This document shows positions 26,416 to 35,765 of a stretch of DNA of 64,000 nucleotides, in pieces. The stretch covers positions 1-64,000 of the forward strand of contig JAPLMU010000052.1 in NCBI GenBank assembly GCA_026386795.1, written 5' to 3'. The notes below the pieces were generated by a model. The model made no database searches. It saw only the letters and a program-made list of their open reading frames with translations, and was not told the origin of the DNA. The position numbers and the translations under genes were made by a program. Position 1 is the first letter of the stretch, and each line of letters opens with the position of its first letter. Source of the DNA: Planctomycetota bacterium (GTDB taxonomy: Bacteria > Planctomycetota > Phycisphaerae > Phycisphaerales > SM1A02).

Positions 26416-27621
26416 ATGCCCCTGTGCCCGATCTCTGAGATTCTCGCAGACCTGCGCGCCGGCAAGGCGATCGTCCTCGTTGATGACGAGAACCGTGAGA
26501 ACGAGGGCGACTTTGTTGTGGCCGCCGAATTTGTAACGCCGGAAATGGTGAATTTCCTGACGCGCATCGGTGGCGGATATCTCTGTGTAAGCCTTGATGG
26601 CGCCACTTGTGACCGCCTGGATTTACATGCGCAAACCACAAGCAACACCAGTCTCCGCGGCACACCATTCACGGTGAGTATTGACGGACATCCTCGCCAT
26701 GGTGTTGGTACCGGCATCAGCGCCAAGGATCGGGCCAAGACTATTCAGATGCTCATCGATCCGGCGATTCGTCGCGATGACTTTGTTCGTCCTGGGCACA
26801 TCAATCCGCTGCGCGCGCGCGATGGTGGAGTGCTGGTTCGCACTGGGCAGACGGAGGGGAGCGTTGATTTGTGCAAGCTCGCCGGGTTGAAACCAGCGGC
26901 GGCCATTATTGAAGTGGTGCGCGAAGATGGCGAGATGGCGCGCGTTCCGGATTTGGAACGGATATGCACACAATATGGATTGAAGATGTGCAGCGTGGAG
27001 CAGATCATTCGACACCGACTTGGTGCCGAAGGCTTAGTGCGTCGTGTGGAACCGGTGCATGGCGCGAAGGTGGAAACGCCAGAGGGAACGTTCACGCTGT
27101 TTGCATGGGAGAGCGAGATTGATGCGCTCCCCCATGTTGCATTGTGTTTGGGCGGAATCGGTGATCTTGATCAACGCGGAGTTGCCAAGGCACGTGTTGA
27201 TCCGGTGTTGGTGCGTATGCAGCGACGAGAGATACTTTCTGACGTCTTTGGCGTGCGTTGGAGTTCATCGGAAACAGCCGGGCAAGAGACGATTCGTGCA
27301 AGCCTGCGCGCGATCGCCAATGCAGGTGAGGGCGTGTTGGTGTATCTGCGCACCGAGGGCGCGGGAGTTGATTTGCCGGGTCGTCTGGCGCGCATTCGGC
27401 GACCAGACCGCGATGATGTCAATGCCCCAGACTTGACGCGCGTGGACGGCATCGGCGGCGGAAGCAATCCGATGGATGCGCGTCTTTTTGGTGTGGGCGG
27501 GCAGATTCTGCGGGACCTTGGACTTTCTCAATTACGGATATTGACCAATCACCCGAAGCCGATGCCGGGTCTGCATGGATTTGGCCTCGACATCATTGAG
27601 CATGTGCCAATCCCGGCTTGA
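26416..27621 (+). CDS. RibBA homologue (DHBP synthase/GTP cyclohydrolase II) with degenerate active sites
   Basis: The 401-residue product has the full two-domain RibBA layout for riboflavin synthesis. The N-terminal DHBP synthase domain keeps DDENRENEGD (Glu28), TGISAKDRA and RPGHINPL, but the metal-binding His of the usual GHTEA motif is Gln145 (TGQTEG). In the C-terminal domain the three zinc cysteines of GTP cyclohydrolase II are replaced: the usual SECLTGD reads RREILSD (Glu272) and the usual RCDCG reads WSSSE (Ser283, Ser285). EGRGIGL has become EGAGVDL. The frame is intact and the fold is conserved to the end, so this is divergence, not decay. TAACCT lies 9 nt before the ATG. Confidence 0.85.
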   Translation: MPLCPISEILADLRAGKAIVLVDDENRENEGDFVVAAEFVTPEMVNFLTRIGGGYLCVSLDGATCDRLDLHAQTTSNTSLRGTPFTVSIDGHPRHGVGTGISAKDRAKTIQMLIDPAIRRDDFVRPGHINPLRARDGGVLVRTGQTEGSVDLCKLAGLKPAAAIIEVVREDGEMARVPDLERICTQYGLKMCSVEQIIRHRLGAEGLVRRVEPVHGAKVETPEGTFTLFAWESEIDALPHVALCLGGIGDLDQRGVAKARVDPVLVRMQRREILSDVFGVRWSSSETAGQETIRASLRAIANAGEGVLVYLRTEGAGVDLPGRLARIRRPDRDDVNAPDLTRVDGIGGGSNPMDARLFGVGGQILRDLGLSQLRILTNHPKPMPGLHGFGLDIIEHVPIPA

Positions 27622-27644
27622 CTGAGGCGCGTATCGTTTGGCTC

Positions 27645-28553
27645 ATGACATGTCTGAAGCAGCTCTTTCGTGGCCATTCAGTGAAGGCGGCAACATGTGC
27701 CTTGGTGGTTATGTCATGTTCAGTTGTTGCGCCACCAGCGCCCGAGACTGAAGTTCCACCCGCGCCGAAGCAGCGCGTGCTCGATGCCCCGAGTGCACCT
27801 GCGGCTCCAGCATTACCGCGTTTCGCAGATGCAGACGCACTGCTCACTGCAGTGGAGCGCACTTCCGATTCACTTCGGGACTTTCGCGCGAATATCACAC
27901 TTGAGACCACCGATGATGTCACGGGCGATACCGAGCGGCGCTTGGGGCAAGTGGTGTTCGTGCAAGACGAAGGAAAGCCGTCAACGCGGCGGTTCGCTGT
28001 GGTGTTTGAGAAATTCATCGATGGAAGCGGTCGCATGGACGAACGCCCGGTTCGATACATTTACGCGGACGGCTGGCTTACCGAGGCAGATTTCAAGCAA
28101 TGCACGTTGGTGCGTCGGCAACTGGCGCGCGCGGGCGAGCAGTACGACCCGCTGAAACCGGGCGAGGGCCCGGTGCCACTTCCGATTGGACAGCGTCGTG
28201 CTGATGTGCTGGCGCGTTTCGATGCATCGTTGGCTACTGCGCCAAATTCAGCGCTTCTTCTGAAATCCGCGCGCCCGATTGTTGGCGTACGTTTGAAGCC
28301 AAAGCCCGGCATGGCTGATCGAGACCTTATGGAGGCGTCTGTTTGGTACGACGCAGAATCACTTGTGCCGGTGGGCGTAGAAGCGCAGCGGAAGTCTGGA
28401 AAGACAGTGGTTTCACTTCGTGGGGCGACGATGAATGGCGGAATCGATGACGCGCAACGAGCATTGCTTTCCTTGGGGTCCGAAGTAACGAACGGGTGGC
28501 GCGTTGATGAGCGACCGCTAGCAGCTGCTCCTGGCGCAGGAAACATGCCGTGA
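27645..28553 (+). CDS. LolA-like periplasmic lipoprotein
   Basis: The product has a signal with lipobox VMSC (Cys25), a Pro/Ala-rich linker, then a domain of about 200 residues. That domain has alternating strands and segments such as LRDFRANITLETTD, VFEKFIDGSGR and RYIYADGWLTE, reminiscent of LolA/LolB-fold carriers (DUF1571 or similar). The identification is by pattern only. ATG 27645 is preferred over TTG 27618, because TATCGT (27632-27637) lies 7 nt before it. It overlaps the next gene by 4 bp (GTGA), suggesting a functional pair. Confidence 0.6.
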   Translation: MTCLKQLFRGHSVKAATCALVVMSCSVVAPPAPETEVPPAPKQRVLDAPSAPAAPALPRFADADALLTAVERTSDSLRDFRANITLETTDDVTGDTERRLGQVVFVQDEGKPSTRRFAVVFEKFIDGSGRMDERPVRYIYADGWLTEADFKQCTLVRRQLARAGEQYDPLKPGEGPVPLPIGQRRADVLARFDASLATAPNSALLLKSARPIVGVRLKPKPGMADRDLMEASVWYDAESLVPVGVEAQRKSGKTVVSLRGATMNGGIDDAQRALLSLGSEVTNGWRVDERPLAAAPGAGNMP

Positions 28554-31174
28554 ACATGAAGTGCGCACAATCGCCGCGCGCATCAGTGGTGCTGCTGCGT
28601 GGTTTGGCGTTACTCGTAGCGGTCGCGTGCGCGCGGTTCGTGCATGCGCAGGCCGTGCCACCAAAAGTGGAACTATCGCCGGCAGTTCGCCTTGCGCTGC
28701 AGAGCCCGGCCATTACCGATTCTGAACGCGCGGCACTCCGCTTGCGGCACGGCACATGGGACGAAGGTGATCTGCTTACGCCTGCTGATCGGGCCCGGGC
28801 GGCGCTCGCTATTGCCGACTTCGACTCTCCTGCGCTTGCTGATCCTGCTGCTCCTGCTGCGGTCCGCGCAGAAGCAATGGTTGCAGCAGGACGACCACAA
28901 GATGCTCTCGCTGCACTCGAAAGTTCCACAGATTCTCGAGGTTTACTCATGCGCGCGCTCGCACTTGATGCGCTTGGTCGCACGGCGGACGGCACTGCAG
29001 CCGCGCGCGCGGCAAAGACGGCAGGTGAGCGCGATGGCGCTACGCGCGACGAACGAATGGATGCCATCGAAGCCACCGCTTTGCTCGCGCGCTTGGAAGG
29101 TCGACCTTCGCGTGACTGGCAGTCGATGCTGGATGCGCTTGCGAAACTTCGTGATGCCGATCAGCTCGATCCACGACCTCGGCTGCTGGAGGGGCGATTT
29201 CTCGTGGAGAAAGAGCGATTTGAAGATGGTGTCGCTGCATTGCAGGAAGCGCTCGGTCGCGATCTGCGCAGCGGTGAGGCACTTCAACTGCTTGGTCGCG
29301 TTGCTGTCCAGACCTTTGACTTTGACGGTGCGCGTCAGGCGGCAACACATTTGCGCGCTATCAATCGCACCGATCCAAAGGCATCGCTCCTTGACGCGGA
29401 GTCGGCGCTGCAGTCGCGCGACGCTGCCGCTGCCATCGCCGTGCTCGACCCATTGCTCGAGCGCTTCCCCGGGCATCGCCAAGCACTTGCATTGCGCGCT
29501 GCAGCGGATGGCATGCGCTTCGATATGACGGCGCTCGCGGTACGGCTCACCGAATTGGATCGGTTGATGCCAGGCTCTCCATTGGGGCAATATGAAGCTG
29601 GAAGATTCTTAGCGCTCGCGCGGCAGTACGAAGAAGCGTCCACCGCACTTGGTGAGGCAGCGAAGCGTGCGCCGGGATGGAGCGCGCCGGTCGCGGAACT
29701 TGGCCTGCTTGAAATGCAGGCTGGCCGCGATGCGGAAGCCCTCAAAGCACTGCGCCTCGCTGTATCGCTCGATGCGTTCGACCAGCGAGCGAGGCATAGC
29801 CTGACTCTTGCAGAGGCATTGGCGGATTGGAAGCACTTCGATGGTCAGCACTTTGTGGTGCGTTGCAAGCCGGGAATTGACGAAGCGCTTGCTGCGTGGA
29901 TGCCAGCAGCGCTTGATGCGATGCACGGAGATATCACAGAATGGCTCGGGCACGTGCCCGGTCGTCCAACAATCATTGAACTGCATCCAGATCACAAGAG
30001 CTTTGCTGTTCGCATTACTGGAATGCCGTGGATTCACACGATTGCAGCAAGCACAGGTCCGCTCATTGCACTGGAAGCGCCGCGCGAGGGCGCTCCGCAA
30101 CTACATCTTGGCACATTTGACTGGCTAGAAGTATTGCGGCACGAATATGTCCACACAGTCACACTCGAGCAGACGCGCAACCGGATTCCTCATTGGTTTA
30201 CTGAAGCACTTGCCACACACTTAGAAACGCGACCACGTTCATGGGACAGCGTGTTGCTCTTAGCGCAAGCGTTTGATTCGGGAACACTCTTTGACCTCGA
30301 CTCCATTAATCAGGCATTTGTGCGGCCAAAGAAGAAGACAGATCGAACACAGGCATATGCGCAAGGCGCATGGATGGTGGAATTCATTGAGAAGCAATGG
30401 GGGCGCGATGCGATTCTCAAGTTGCTTGCGCTGTACCGCGATGGCACAGTGGAGGGCAGGGCATTTGCTGATGTACTTCAGGTTGATAGAGCGGAATTCA
30501 TGAAGCGCTTCGGGGCATATGCAGAAAAAGATTTGCGCTCCTGGGGCATGCTGGCCGAGCCGTCAATGGCGATGATGGTTGATGAGGTCCGCGCGGAAAC
30601 TGGCGCTGCAGAAGGAGCGGTGGAAATTGATGCTGCGCGGCTTGATGCGCTACTCGTCAAATATCCGGCGCATCCAGACCTTCTGGAGCTCTGGCTGCGG
30701 CGGCGTCTGAAGGGTGATGCTGCCCCCGACGCCGCAGCGCTGGAGCGTTTGGCTGCCTACTCCGCCCTTCGCCCGATCGACCCATGGCCGCACCGCGTGT
30801 TAGCCAAGGCGGCACTCGCAGCCGGTGATTCGGCGGCGGCGGTGCCGCATCTGGAGATCCTCGACAGTTATTCCGATAATGACGCTAATTTTGCCATGGA
30901 ACTGGCACGTATTGAGCGGGCACGGAAGAATCTGCCTTTGGCGCTTGAACATGCCACCAAAGCGGCGAGAATTAGGGCGTATGACCCTGCGGCGCGGGAA
31001 TTCGTGGCCGCAATTGCCGTTGAAGCAGGAGATTTGCCGACCGCGCGGTTGCATATTCAGGCGCTGACGTTGTTGGAGCCCAATGTCGACCGGCATCGCC
31101 AGCGGTTGGCGAAGGTGGATGAAATGATTGCGAAATTGCCTGCGAAAGAAGCCCCCGCCGCGCGAACGAAGTGA
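28550..31174 (+). CDS. Large secreted TPR protein with gluzincin (MA-family) peptidase domain
   Basis: The 874-residue product has a signal peptide (LLVAVACARFVHAQA) and many TPR-like helices in the first 440 residues. A metallopeptidase domain follows with HEYVH (His531, Glu532, His535) and, 17 residues later, Glu552 in HWFTEALATHLE. This matches the HExxH...E signature of the MA clan. More TPR-like repeats follow at 700-860. GTG 28550 overlaps the preceding stop; ATG 28556 is an alternative. It is probably periplasmic and works with the LolA-like lipoprotein upstream. Substrate is unknown. Confidence 0.8.
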   Translation: MNMKCAQSPRASVVLLRGLALLVAVACARFVHAQAVPPKVELSPAVRLALQSPAITDSERAALRLRHGTWDEGDLLTPADRARAALAIADFDSPALADPAAPAAVRAEAMVAAGRPQDALAALESSTDSRGLLMRALALDALGRTADGTAAARAAKTAGERDGATRDERMDAIEATALLARLEGRPSRDWQSMLDALAKLRDADQLDPRPRLLEGRFLVEKERFEDGVAALQEALGRDLRSGEALQLLGRVAVQTFDFDGARQAATHLRAINRTDPKASLLDAESALQSRDAAAAIAVLDPLLERFPGHRQALALRAAADGMRFDMTALAVRLTELDRLMPGSPLGQYEAGRFLALARQYEEASTALGEAAKRAPGWSAPVAELGLLEMQAGRDAEALKALRLAVSLDAFDQRARHSLTLAEALADWKHFDGQHFVVRCKPGIDEALAAWMPAALDAMHGDITEWLGHVPGRPTIIELHPDHKSFAVRITGMPWIHTIAASTGPLIALEAPREGAPQLHLGTFDWLEVLRHEYVHTVTLEQTRNRIPHWFTEALATHLETRPRSWDSVLLLAQAFDSGTLFDLDSINQAFVRPKKKTDRTQAYAQGAWMVEFIEKQWGRDAILKLLALYRDGTVEGRAFADVLQVDRAEFMKRFGAYAEKDLRSWGMLAEPSMAMMVDEVRAETGAAEGAVEIDAARLDALLVKYPAHPDLLELWLRRRLKGDAAPDAAALERLAAYSALRPIDPWPHRVLAKAALAAGDSAAAVPHLEILDSYSDNDANFAMELARIERARKNLPLALEHATKAARIRAYDPAAREFVAAIAVEAGDLPTARLHIQALTLLEPNVDRHRQRLAKVDEMIAKLPAKEAPAARTK

Positions 31175-31283
31175 GTTCCTGATTCGTAGTACAGGCGATC
31201 CGTTTGGATGAACAGCACGACGTGTGCGAACAACGCGTCCGGCACAACAACAGCGACCGTACCCGCCAGCATTGAATCAACGC

Positions 31284-33665
31284 ATGATTACGAAATTGCA
31301 GAGACTCCCTTGCCAATGGCGCTCCGCTTGCGAATTGATCGCAGTGGCGACGTTCGCATGGATCGCGCCAGCATCGCATGCAGAGATCGTCTTTGCTGAA
31401 CCTGACTTTTATGTTGAGTGCACTCCGTCGCACTATCCGACACGCGCCCGGTTGTTTGACATGGACGGCGACGGAAAGAAAGACTTAGTCCTACCTGGCC
31501 GAGATATTGCAAAGTTACTCAATTGGTGCGCCATCAATGCAGATGGCACTCCAGGTCCTTTGCAGACCATCGTTGTTGATGGTCAAGTTGATGACGCGAT
31601 CGCCGCCGATATCAATGGTGACGGTGCAGATGAGTTGGTGCTCGTGATTCGTTCATATTCAGGGCGATTGCAGGTGATGCGTCGTGCTGCAAGCGGACTC
31701 ATGGGGGCAGCGGAACTCATACAACTCGATCGTGAGCCGAGGTCAATCGCCAAGGGCGACTTTGATGGCGACGGCGACATTGACTTTGCAGTTTCTTGCT
31801 ATGGAAGTGAGCACATCGCGATCCTTCGCAATAACGGTGCCGGAAGTTTCACTGTCTCGCAGCGCATTCGAGTGGATGGGTGGAGCGGCGGCATCCCGGG
31901 GCCGCAAGATGTGCTCGCGGGCGATCTCAACGCCGACGGTCGCACCGACCTCGTTGTTGGATGTATCGGCACGCGGCGTTTTGATGTGTTCTTTGGGCAG
32001 GCTGGTGGAACCTTTCTTCCTCCCACCTCTTGGCTTGCGCCAGACTTCACGGGCATTACTCAGCCGGCCATAGTCACCTTCGACCTTGGCGATGTAGACG
32101 GCGATGGCGACTTGGACATCCTTGCGCCACTCTTGTCCACAACTCCCGCGCAGCCCATGGTGATCTTTCGAAATGATGGCGCGGGCGGATTTGGTAATGC
32201 AGTGAAGGCAGGCGAAATAACGGGCGGCTATCACTGGGCCGCGCTGCTCGCGGACTTTGACGGCGACGGCGATCTTGACGCAGTCACGAGCACAGTGCTT
32301 GGCGGAAACATCTTGGTGTGGCGAAACGATTCAACCCCCGCGGGTATCGCCTTTGCGGCGCCCATCTCGCTTGGTTATTCCAGTTTCGCGCGGCACTTTC
32401 TTGCGGTGAATATTGATGGCGACTGCGATCTCGATCTGATCGAGGCAGACATCGCTGGGCAGTACGCGCTTGGCTATCGAAATCTTCGTAATTGCGGCGG
32501 TGGTGCATTTACCACTGGGCATCAGAAGCGGACGAAATCCGAGCCGGCGGTGTTGGCAACGGAGTACTCCATCGGCGATTCCCCGGCGTGTGTCATTGCA
32601 CGTCAATTAGCGGGATTTGGTCCTGATCCGGGCGCATTGCCTGCCTCAGCATCGCTCGTTCCGCCGCCCGCATGTGGACCAAGTGGTGGTGGCGGTCGAT
32701 GCGATGAGGTGCATGCGAATCCGGGCTGCTTCACCACGCCATGCTGTGATGCGGTGTGCAGTCTTTCGCCCGATTGTTGCACTGTGACTTGGGATCAAGT
32801 GTGCGTTGACCTTGCCGATGCGGAATGCAATGGTCTTGTGTGTCCCACATACGGTCCGTGCAATGTTGTGCATGCCGATCCCGGCTGTGAGGATCCGGAT
32901 TGCTGCGGTCGTGTCACGCCTCTCGATGGATATTGCGATGGCGCAACATGGGATTGGGTGTGCGTTGCTCGAGCGGCAGCGTTGTGTGGTCTTCCGCCCT
33001 GCACAGTCACTATTCCTGTCGGCGCGCGCCCGAATGACGAGCTCTGCTATCTCCACACAAACGATGGAGCCACACGATTCGGATACGTCTCGCAATTGCT
33101 AGTCGGTCAGACTGTAGCGGGGACTTGCACTACTGGTTCACCACGCGATACAGACTGGTACACCCTCGGTGGCGGCACCGGTTCGAGAGTCATTCGCCTC
33201 ACACTTGATGCGGAGTTCCCCGCTGAATTGCATCTGATGCGCGGGCCTATGAGTGGTCCCTTGGAGACGCGCTCGATCATGTTCGGCGGTCGATGCTCGC
33301 CAATTGTGCAACAGGTAACGATCACTGGTGGTCCGTGGTATGCGGTGGTTACATTAGGGATGGATGTTGGTCCAATTCGAAGCGGTGAGCCGTGCACCGA
33401 GCCAGACCCAGCGAATCCGCCGCCACCTGATGATCCACCCGTGCTTCCTGGATTTGATGGAAACAACTACTGGCTCCGGCATGAGTGCCTCTCATGCGCT
33501 CCGATTGCAGATCTCAATCAGGACGGCTTTGTAAATGGCGCCGACCTAGGAATCCTGTTGGGCGAGTTTGGAACGACGCATCCGCTCATCGGTGACCTGA
33601 ATTTCGACGGACAGGTGAATGGTGCCGATTTGGGGCTGCTGCTCGGGCTTTGGTCTCAGGGGTAG
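31284..33665 (+). CDS. Secreted VCBS/FG-GAP repeat protein with Cys-rich modules and dockerin-like tail
   Basis: The product (about 793 residues from ATG 31284) has a signal peptide ending PASHA. Seven Ca-binding FG-GAP/VCBS-type motifs follow (such as DMDGDGKKD, DFDGDGDID, DVDGDGDLD), probably one beta-propeller. Next are two Cys-rich modules with the shared pattern C..VHA.PGC..P.CC and WD..CV, then a pre-peptidase C-terminal-like segment. Two dockerin-like repeats ending GADLGILLGEFG and GADLGLLLGLWS close the protein. The frame is open further upstream to 31224, but the later ATG gives a proper signal peptide. Confidence 0.85.
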   Translation: MITKLQRLPCQWRSACELIAVATFAWIAPASHAEIVFAEPDFYVECTPSHYPTRARLFDMDGDGKKDLVLPGRDIAKLLNWCAINADGTPGPLQTIVVDGQVDDAIAADINGDGADELVLVIRSYSGRLQVMRRAASGLMGAAELIQLDREPRSIAKGDFDGDGDIDFAVSCYGSEHIAILRNNGAGSFTVSQRIRVDGWSGGIPGPQDVLAGDLNADGRTDLVVGCIGTRRFDVFFGQAGGTFLPPTSWLAPDFTGITQPAIVTFDLGDVDGDGDLDILAPLLSTTPAQPMVIFRNDGAGGFGNAVKAGEITGGYHWAALLADFDGDGDLDAVTSTVLGGNILVWRNDSTPAGIAFAAPISLGYSSFARHFLAVNIDGDCDLDLIEADIAGQYALGYRNLRNCGGGAFTTGHQKRTKSEPAVLATEYSIGDSPACVIARQLAGFGPDPGALPASASLVPPPACGPSGGGGRCDEVHANPGCFTTPCCDAVCSLSPDCCTVTWDQVCVDLADAECNGLVCPTYGPCNVVHADPGCEDPDCCGRVTPLDGYCDGATWDWVCVARAAALCGLPPCTVTIPVGARPNDELCYLHTNDGATRFGYVSQLLVGQTVAGTCTTGSPRDTDWYTLGGGTGSRVIRLTLDAEFPAELHLMRGPMSGPLETRSIMFGGRCSPIVQQVTITGGPWYAVVTLGMDVGPIRSGEPCTEPDPANPPPPDDPPVLPGFDGNNYWLRHECLSCAPIADLNQDGFVNGADLGILLGEFGTTHPLIGDLNFDGQVNGADLGLLLGLWSQG

Positions 33666-33697
33666 CCCATCTGATTGGTCTGAATGCACCACTATTG

Positions 33698-33726
33698 TTG
33701 GATTTTCTGAAGATTTGTGCTAGGTT
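33698..33726 (+). promoter_or_regulatory. Promoter with -35 and -10 elements
   Basis: TTGGAT (33698-33703) and TAGGTT (33721-33726) are separated by 17 bp; the start codon follows 6 nt after the -10. This is the best case in the window where a -35-like element accompanies a leaderless-type -10. Confidence 0.55.
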
Positions 33727-33732
33727 TCACCT

Positions 33733-34770
33733 ATGACCAAAATGCTATCAACCGTGATTGTCACTGGCATTCTGTTCATGGCCGGTAGTTCCGCCAACGC
33801 CACCGAGACGAGATGGAATTGCACTGTTGCGCCGGCGAGTACCTACTCGCAACAGACGCTCATTCAAATTCCGCTTGTTGGTACTTGGATTGGAAATTAC
33901 GTTGCTGTCACCAACGAAACCGGCACGCGCACGCTGCCCGGCCTCTTTGGGGGCTCCGGCAATAACGCGATTCCATTTTCATCCACGGTGAAGCCAAAGG
34001 TGACTATTACCAATACGCACCCAACGGGAGCGTTTCAGTTTGGCTTCAATCCAGCAACAGGCATTATTGATGTCACGAACCTTCTCGTCGATACGCTCGC
34101 TGGTCAGACCGGAACGATCAGCACCTCGATGCTCCTCACTTACTCATCGTTTCACACTGCGCAGCCGACGTCGACTTTCATTGGATTGACCAATGTGGAT
34201 ATTCCGGTTGATAGCGGATCATTGACCGCGGCGACTGCCACGCAGTCTGGTCCTGCGATTGGTGCCGCAACACTCAATACGGACGGAACATGGGCGTTCG
34301 CCGTGACCGTTCCAGTGATGGTCTCAGTGTCCGGGACGGCGCTTGCACAGCCATTCACCAACAGCTCGCCCGCGGCAATGGCTTTGACTGGGACATTCAC
34401 CATCGTTGGCAACACCATCAGCCTCACGTCGCAGGGTTCCATCAATGAGACGGTGCCAGTTCCTGCGCCCCCGCCGTTGGTAAGTGCGCCGTTTGACCTT
34501 CCAACCGTCTTTCCTTCTGGCCAGGTGGCTCACCTACTGATTAGCGGCACGTTCTCCGATGGAACAAGCGCCACCGTTGGAACTTCCAGCTTGGTCATGA
34601 ATGGAATCCCCGCCCCGATCGTTGGCGACATCAACCACGACGGCGTTGTGGATGGAGCCGATCTCGGTCTGTTACTTTCCGGTTGGGGTCAACCAGGACC
34701 AACGGATTTGAACAACGACGGCACCACGAATGGTGCGGACCTTGGGTTGCTTCTGTCGCACTGGAGTTGA
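33733..34770 (+). CDS. Secreted protein with dockerin-like C-terminal tail
   Basis: The 345-residue product has a signal peptide ending SSANA and a beta-strand-rich Thr/Ser body with no recognised domain. Two terminal Ca-binding-type repeats (DINHDGVVDGADLGLLLSGWG and DLNNDGTTNGADLGLLLSHWS, each given here as the repeat unit) end the protein. It follows the VCBS-repeat gene by 67 bp but has its own promoter-like element. The tail suggests it shares a surface-attachment route with its neighbour. Confidence 0.8.
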   Translation: MTKMLSTVIVTGILFMAGSSANATETRWNCTVAPASTYSQQTLIQIPLVGTWIGNYVAVTNETGTRTLPGLFGGSGNNAIPFSSTVKPKVTITNTHPTGAFQFGFNPATGIIDVTNLLVDTLAGQTGTISTSMLLTYSSFHTAQPTSTFIGLTNVDIPVDSGSLTAATATQSGPAIGAATLNTDGTWAFAVTVPVMVSVSGTALAQPFTNSSPAAMALTGTFTIVGNTISLTSQGSINETVPVPAPPPLVSAPFDLPTVFPSGQVAHLLISGTFSDGTSATVGTSSLVMNGIPAPIVGDINHDGVVDGADLGLLLSGWGQPGPTDLNNDGTTNGADLGLLLSHWS

Positions 34771-34784
34771 GTTGGTAGCGCCTA

Positions 34785-35765
34785 TCAGGCTGGCAGTGCT
34801 GACCACGGTAGGTGCATCAAGTCAACATTCCCTCCGCAGAGAACACACACCGTAGGCGCGTTCATGTTGCCCCCAGTACGACCAGCGAGGATTGCTGCAA
34901 CACCCACCGCTGCGCTCGGCTCAATGACCAACTGGGCGCGCGTGAAGATGATGCGCATGGCGGCAATGATTTCGTCCTCGGAAACCAACGCAATGTCATC
35001 CACGAGGTCTCGGATGACGGGGAACGTGAGTTCACCAAGCGATGTTCGCAGACCATCGGCAATAGTCACGGGCGGTCGTTGCGGAGCACGCCTTCCGGTG
35101 CGCTTCGACTCGGCGGCATCACCGGCGAGTTCTGGTTCCGCGCCAATGATTCGAATGTCTGGTCGCAAAGCACGAGCAGCGATCGCCATTCCGGCAAGCA
35201 TGCCGCCGCCGCCGACGGGAATCACCAGCGTGCCGGCGTTCGGAATCTGCTCCAGAATTTCCAGTGCGATTGTTCCCTGTCCAGCCATGACCCATGGGTG
35301 GTCAAAGGGGGGCACCATAGTGGCCCCAGTGCGCGCCTGAACTTCGGCAGCCATCGCCTCGCGCTCTGCTCCAGAATTTCCACAGGTGACCACATGCGCG
35401 CCCGCTCGCACGACGGCTGCGCGCTTGGATGGCGAGGCGTTCTCAGGCATAACGACGTGCGCTGGCATGCTTCGCTCCGCCGCTGCTGTGGCAAGCGCTA
35501 ATGCGTGATTGCCTGAACTATGAGTGACCACGCCGCGCGGGGCATCGGCCTCCAGAATGCTGCGAACCGCGTTGGTTGCCCCGCGAATCTTGAAACTTCC
35601 GGTGCGCTGCATGGACTCGCACTTCAATACCACTGTCCGCCCGGTTAACTCCTGCAGTGCATCGCTGTTGATGGCGGGCGTTCGCCATACGTGCGACGCG
35701 ATCCGATCGGCTGCCGCAGTGACATCCGCGAGAGTGATTGCGTACGGGCTATCCGGCTTACTCAT
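34785..35765 (-). CDS. PLP-dependent threonine dehydratase/serine racemase-like enzyme
   Basis: The 326-residue fold-type II PLP enzyme has the Schiff-base Lys in GSFKIRGA, the SSGNHALALA loop and the phosphate-binding GGGGMLAG. It has no C-terminal ACT domain, so it fits the catabolic or serine-racemase-like form rather than feedback-regulated IlvA. The frame is open 65 codons further upstream, but Met at 35765 overlaps the DinB stop (ATGA) and is preferred. The substrate cannot be fixed from sequence. Confidence 0.88.
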   Translation of the reverse strand: MSKPDSPYAITLADVTAAADRIASHVWRTPAINSDALQELTGRTVVLKCESMQRTGSFKIRGATNAVRSILEADAPRGVVTHSSGNHALALATAAAERSMPAHVVMPENASPSKRAAVVRAGAHVVTCGNSGAEREAMAAEVQARTGATMVPPFDHPWVMAGQGTIALEILEQIPNAGTLVIPVGGGGMLAGMAIAARALRPDIRIIGAEPELAGDAAESKRTGRRAPQRPPVTIADGLRTSLGELTFPVIRDLVDDIALVSEDEIIAAMRIIFTRAQLVIEPSAAVGVAAILAGRTGGNMNAPTVCVLCGGNVDLMHLPWSALPA

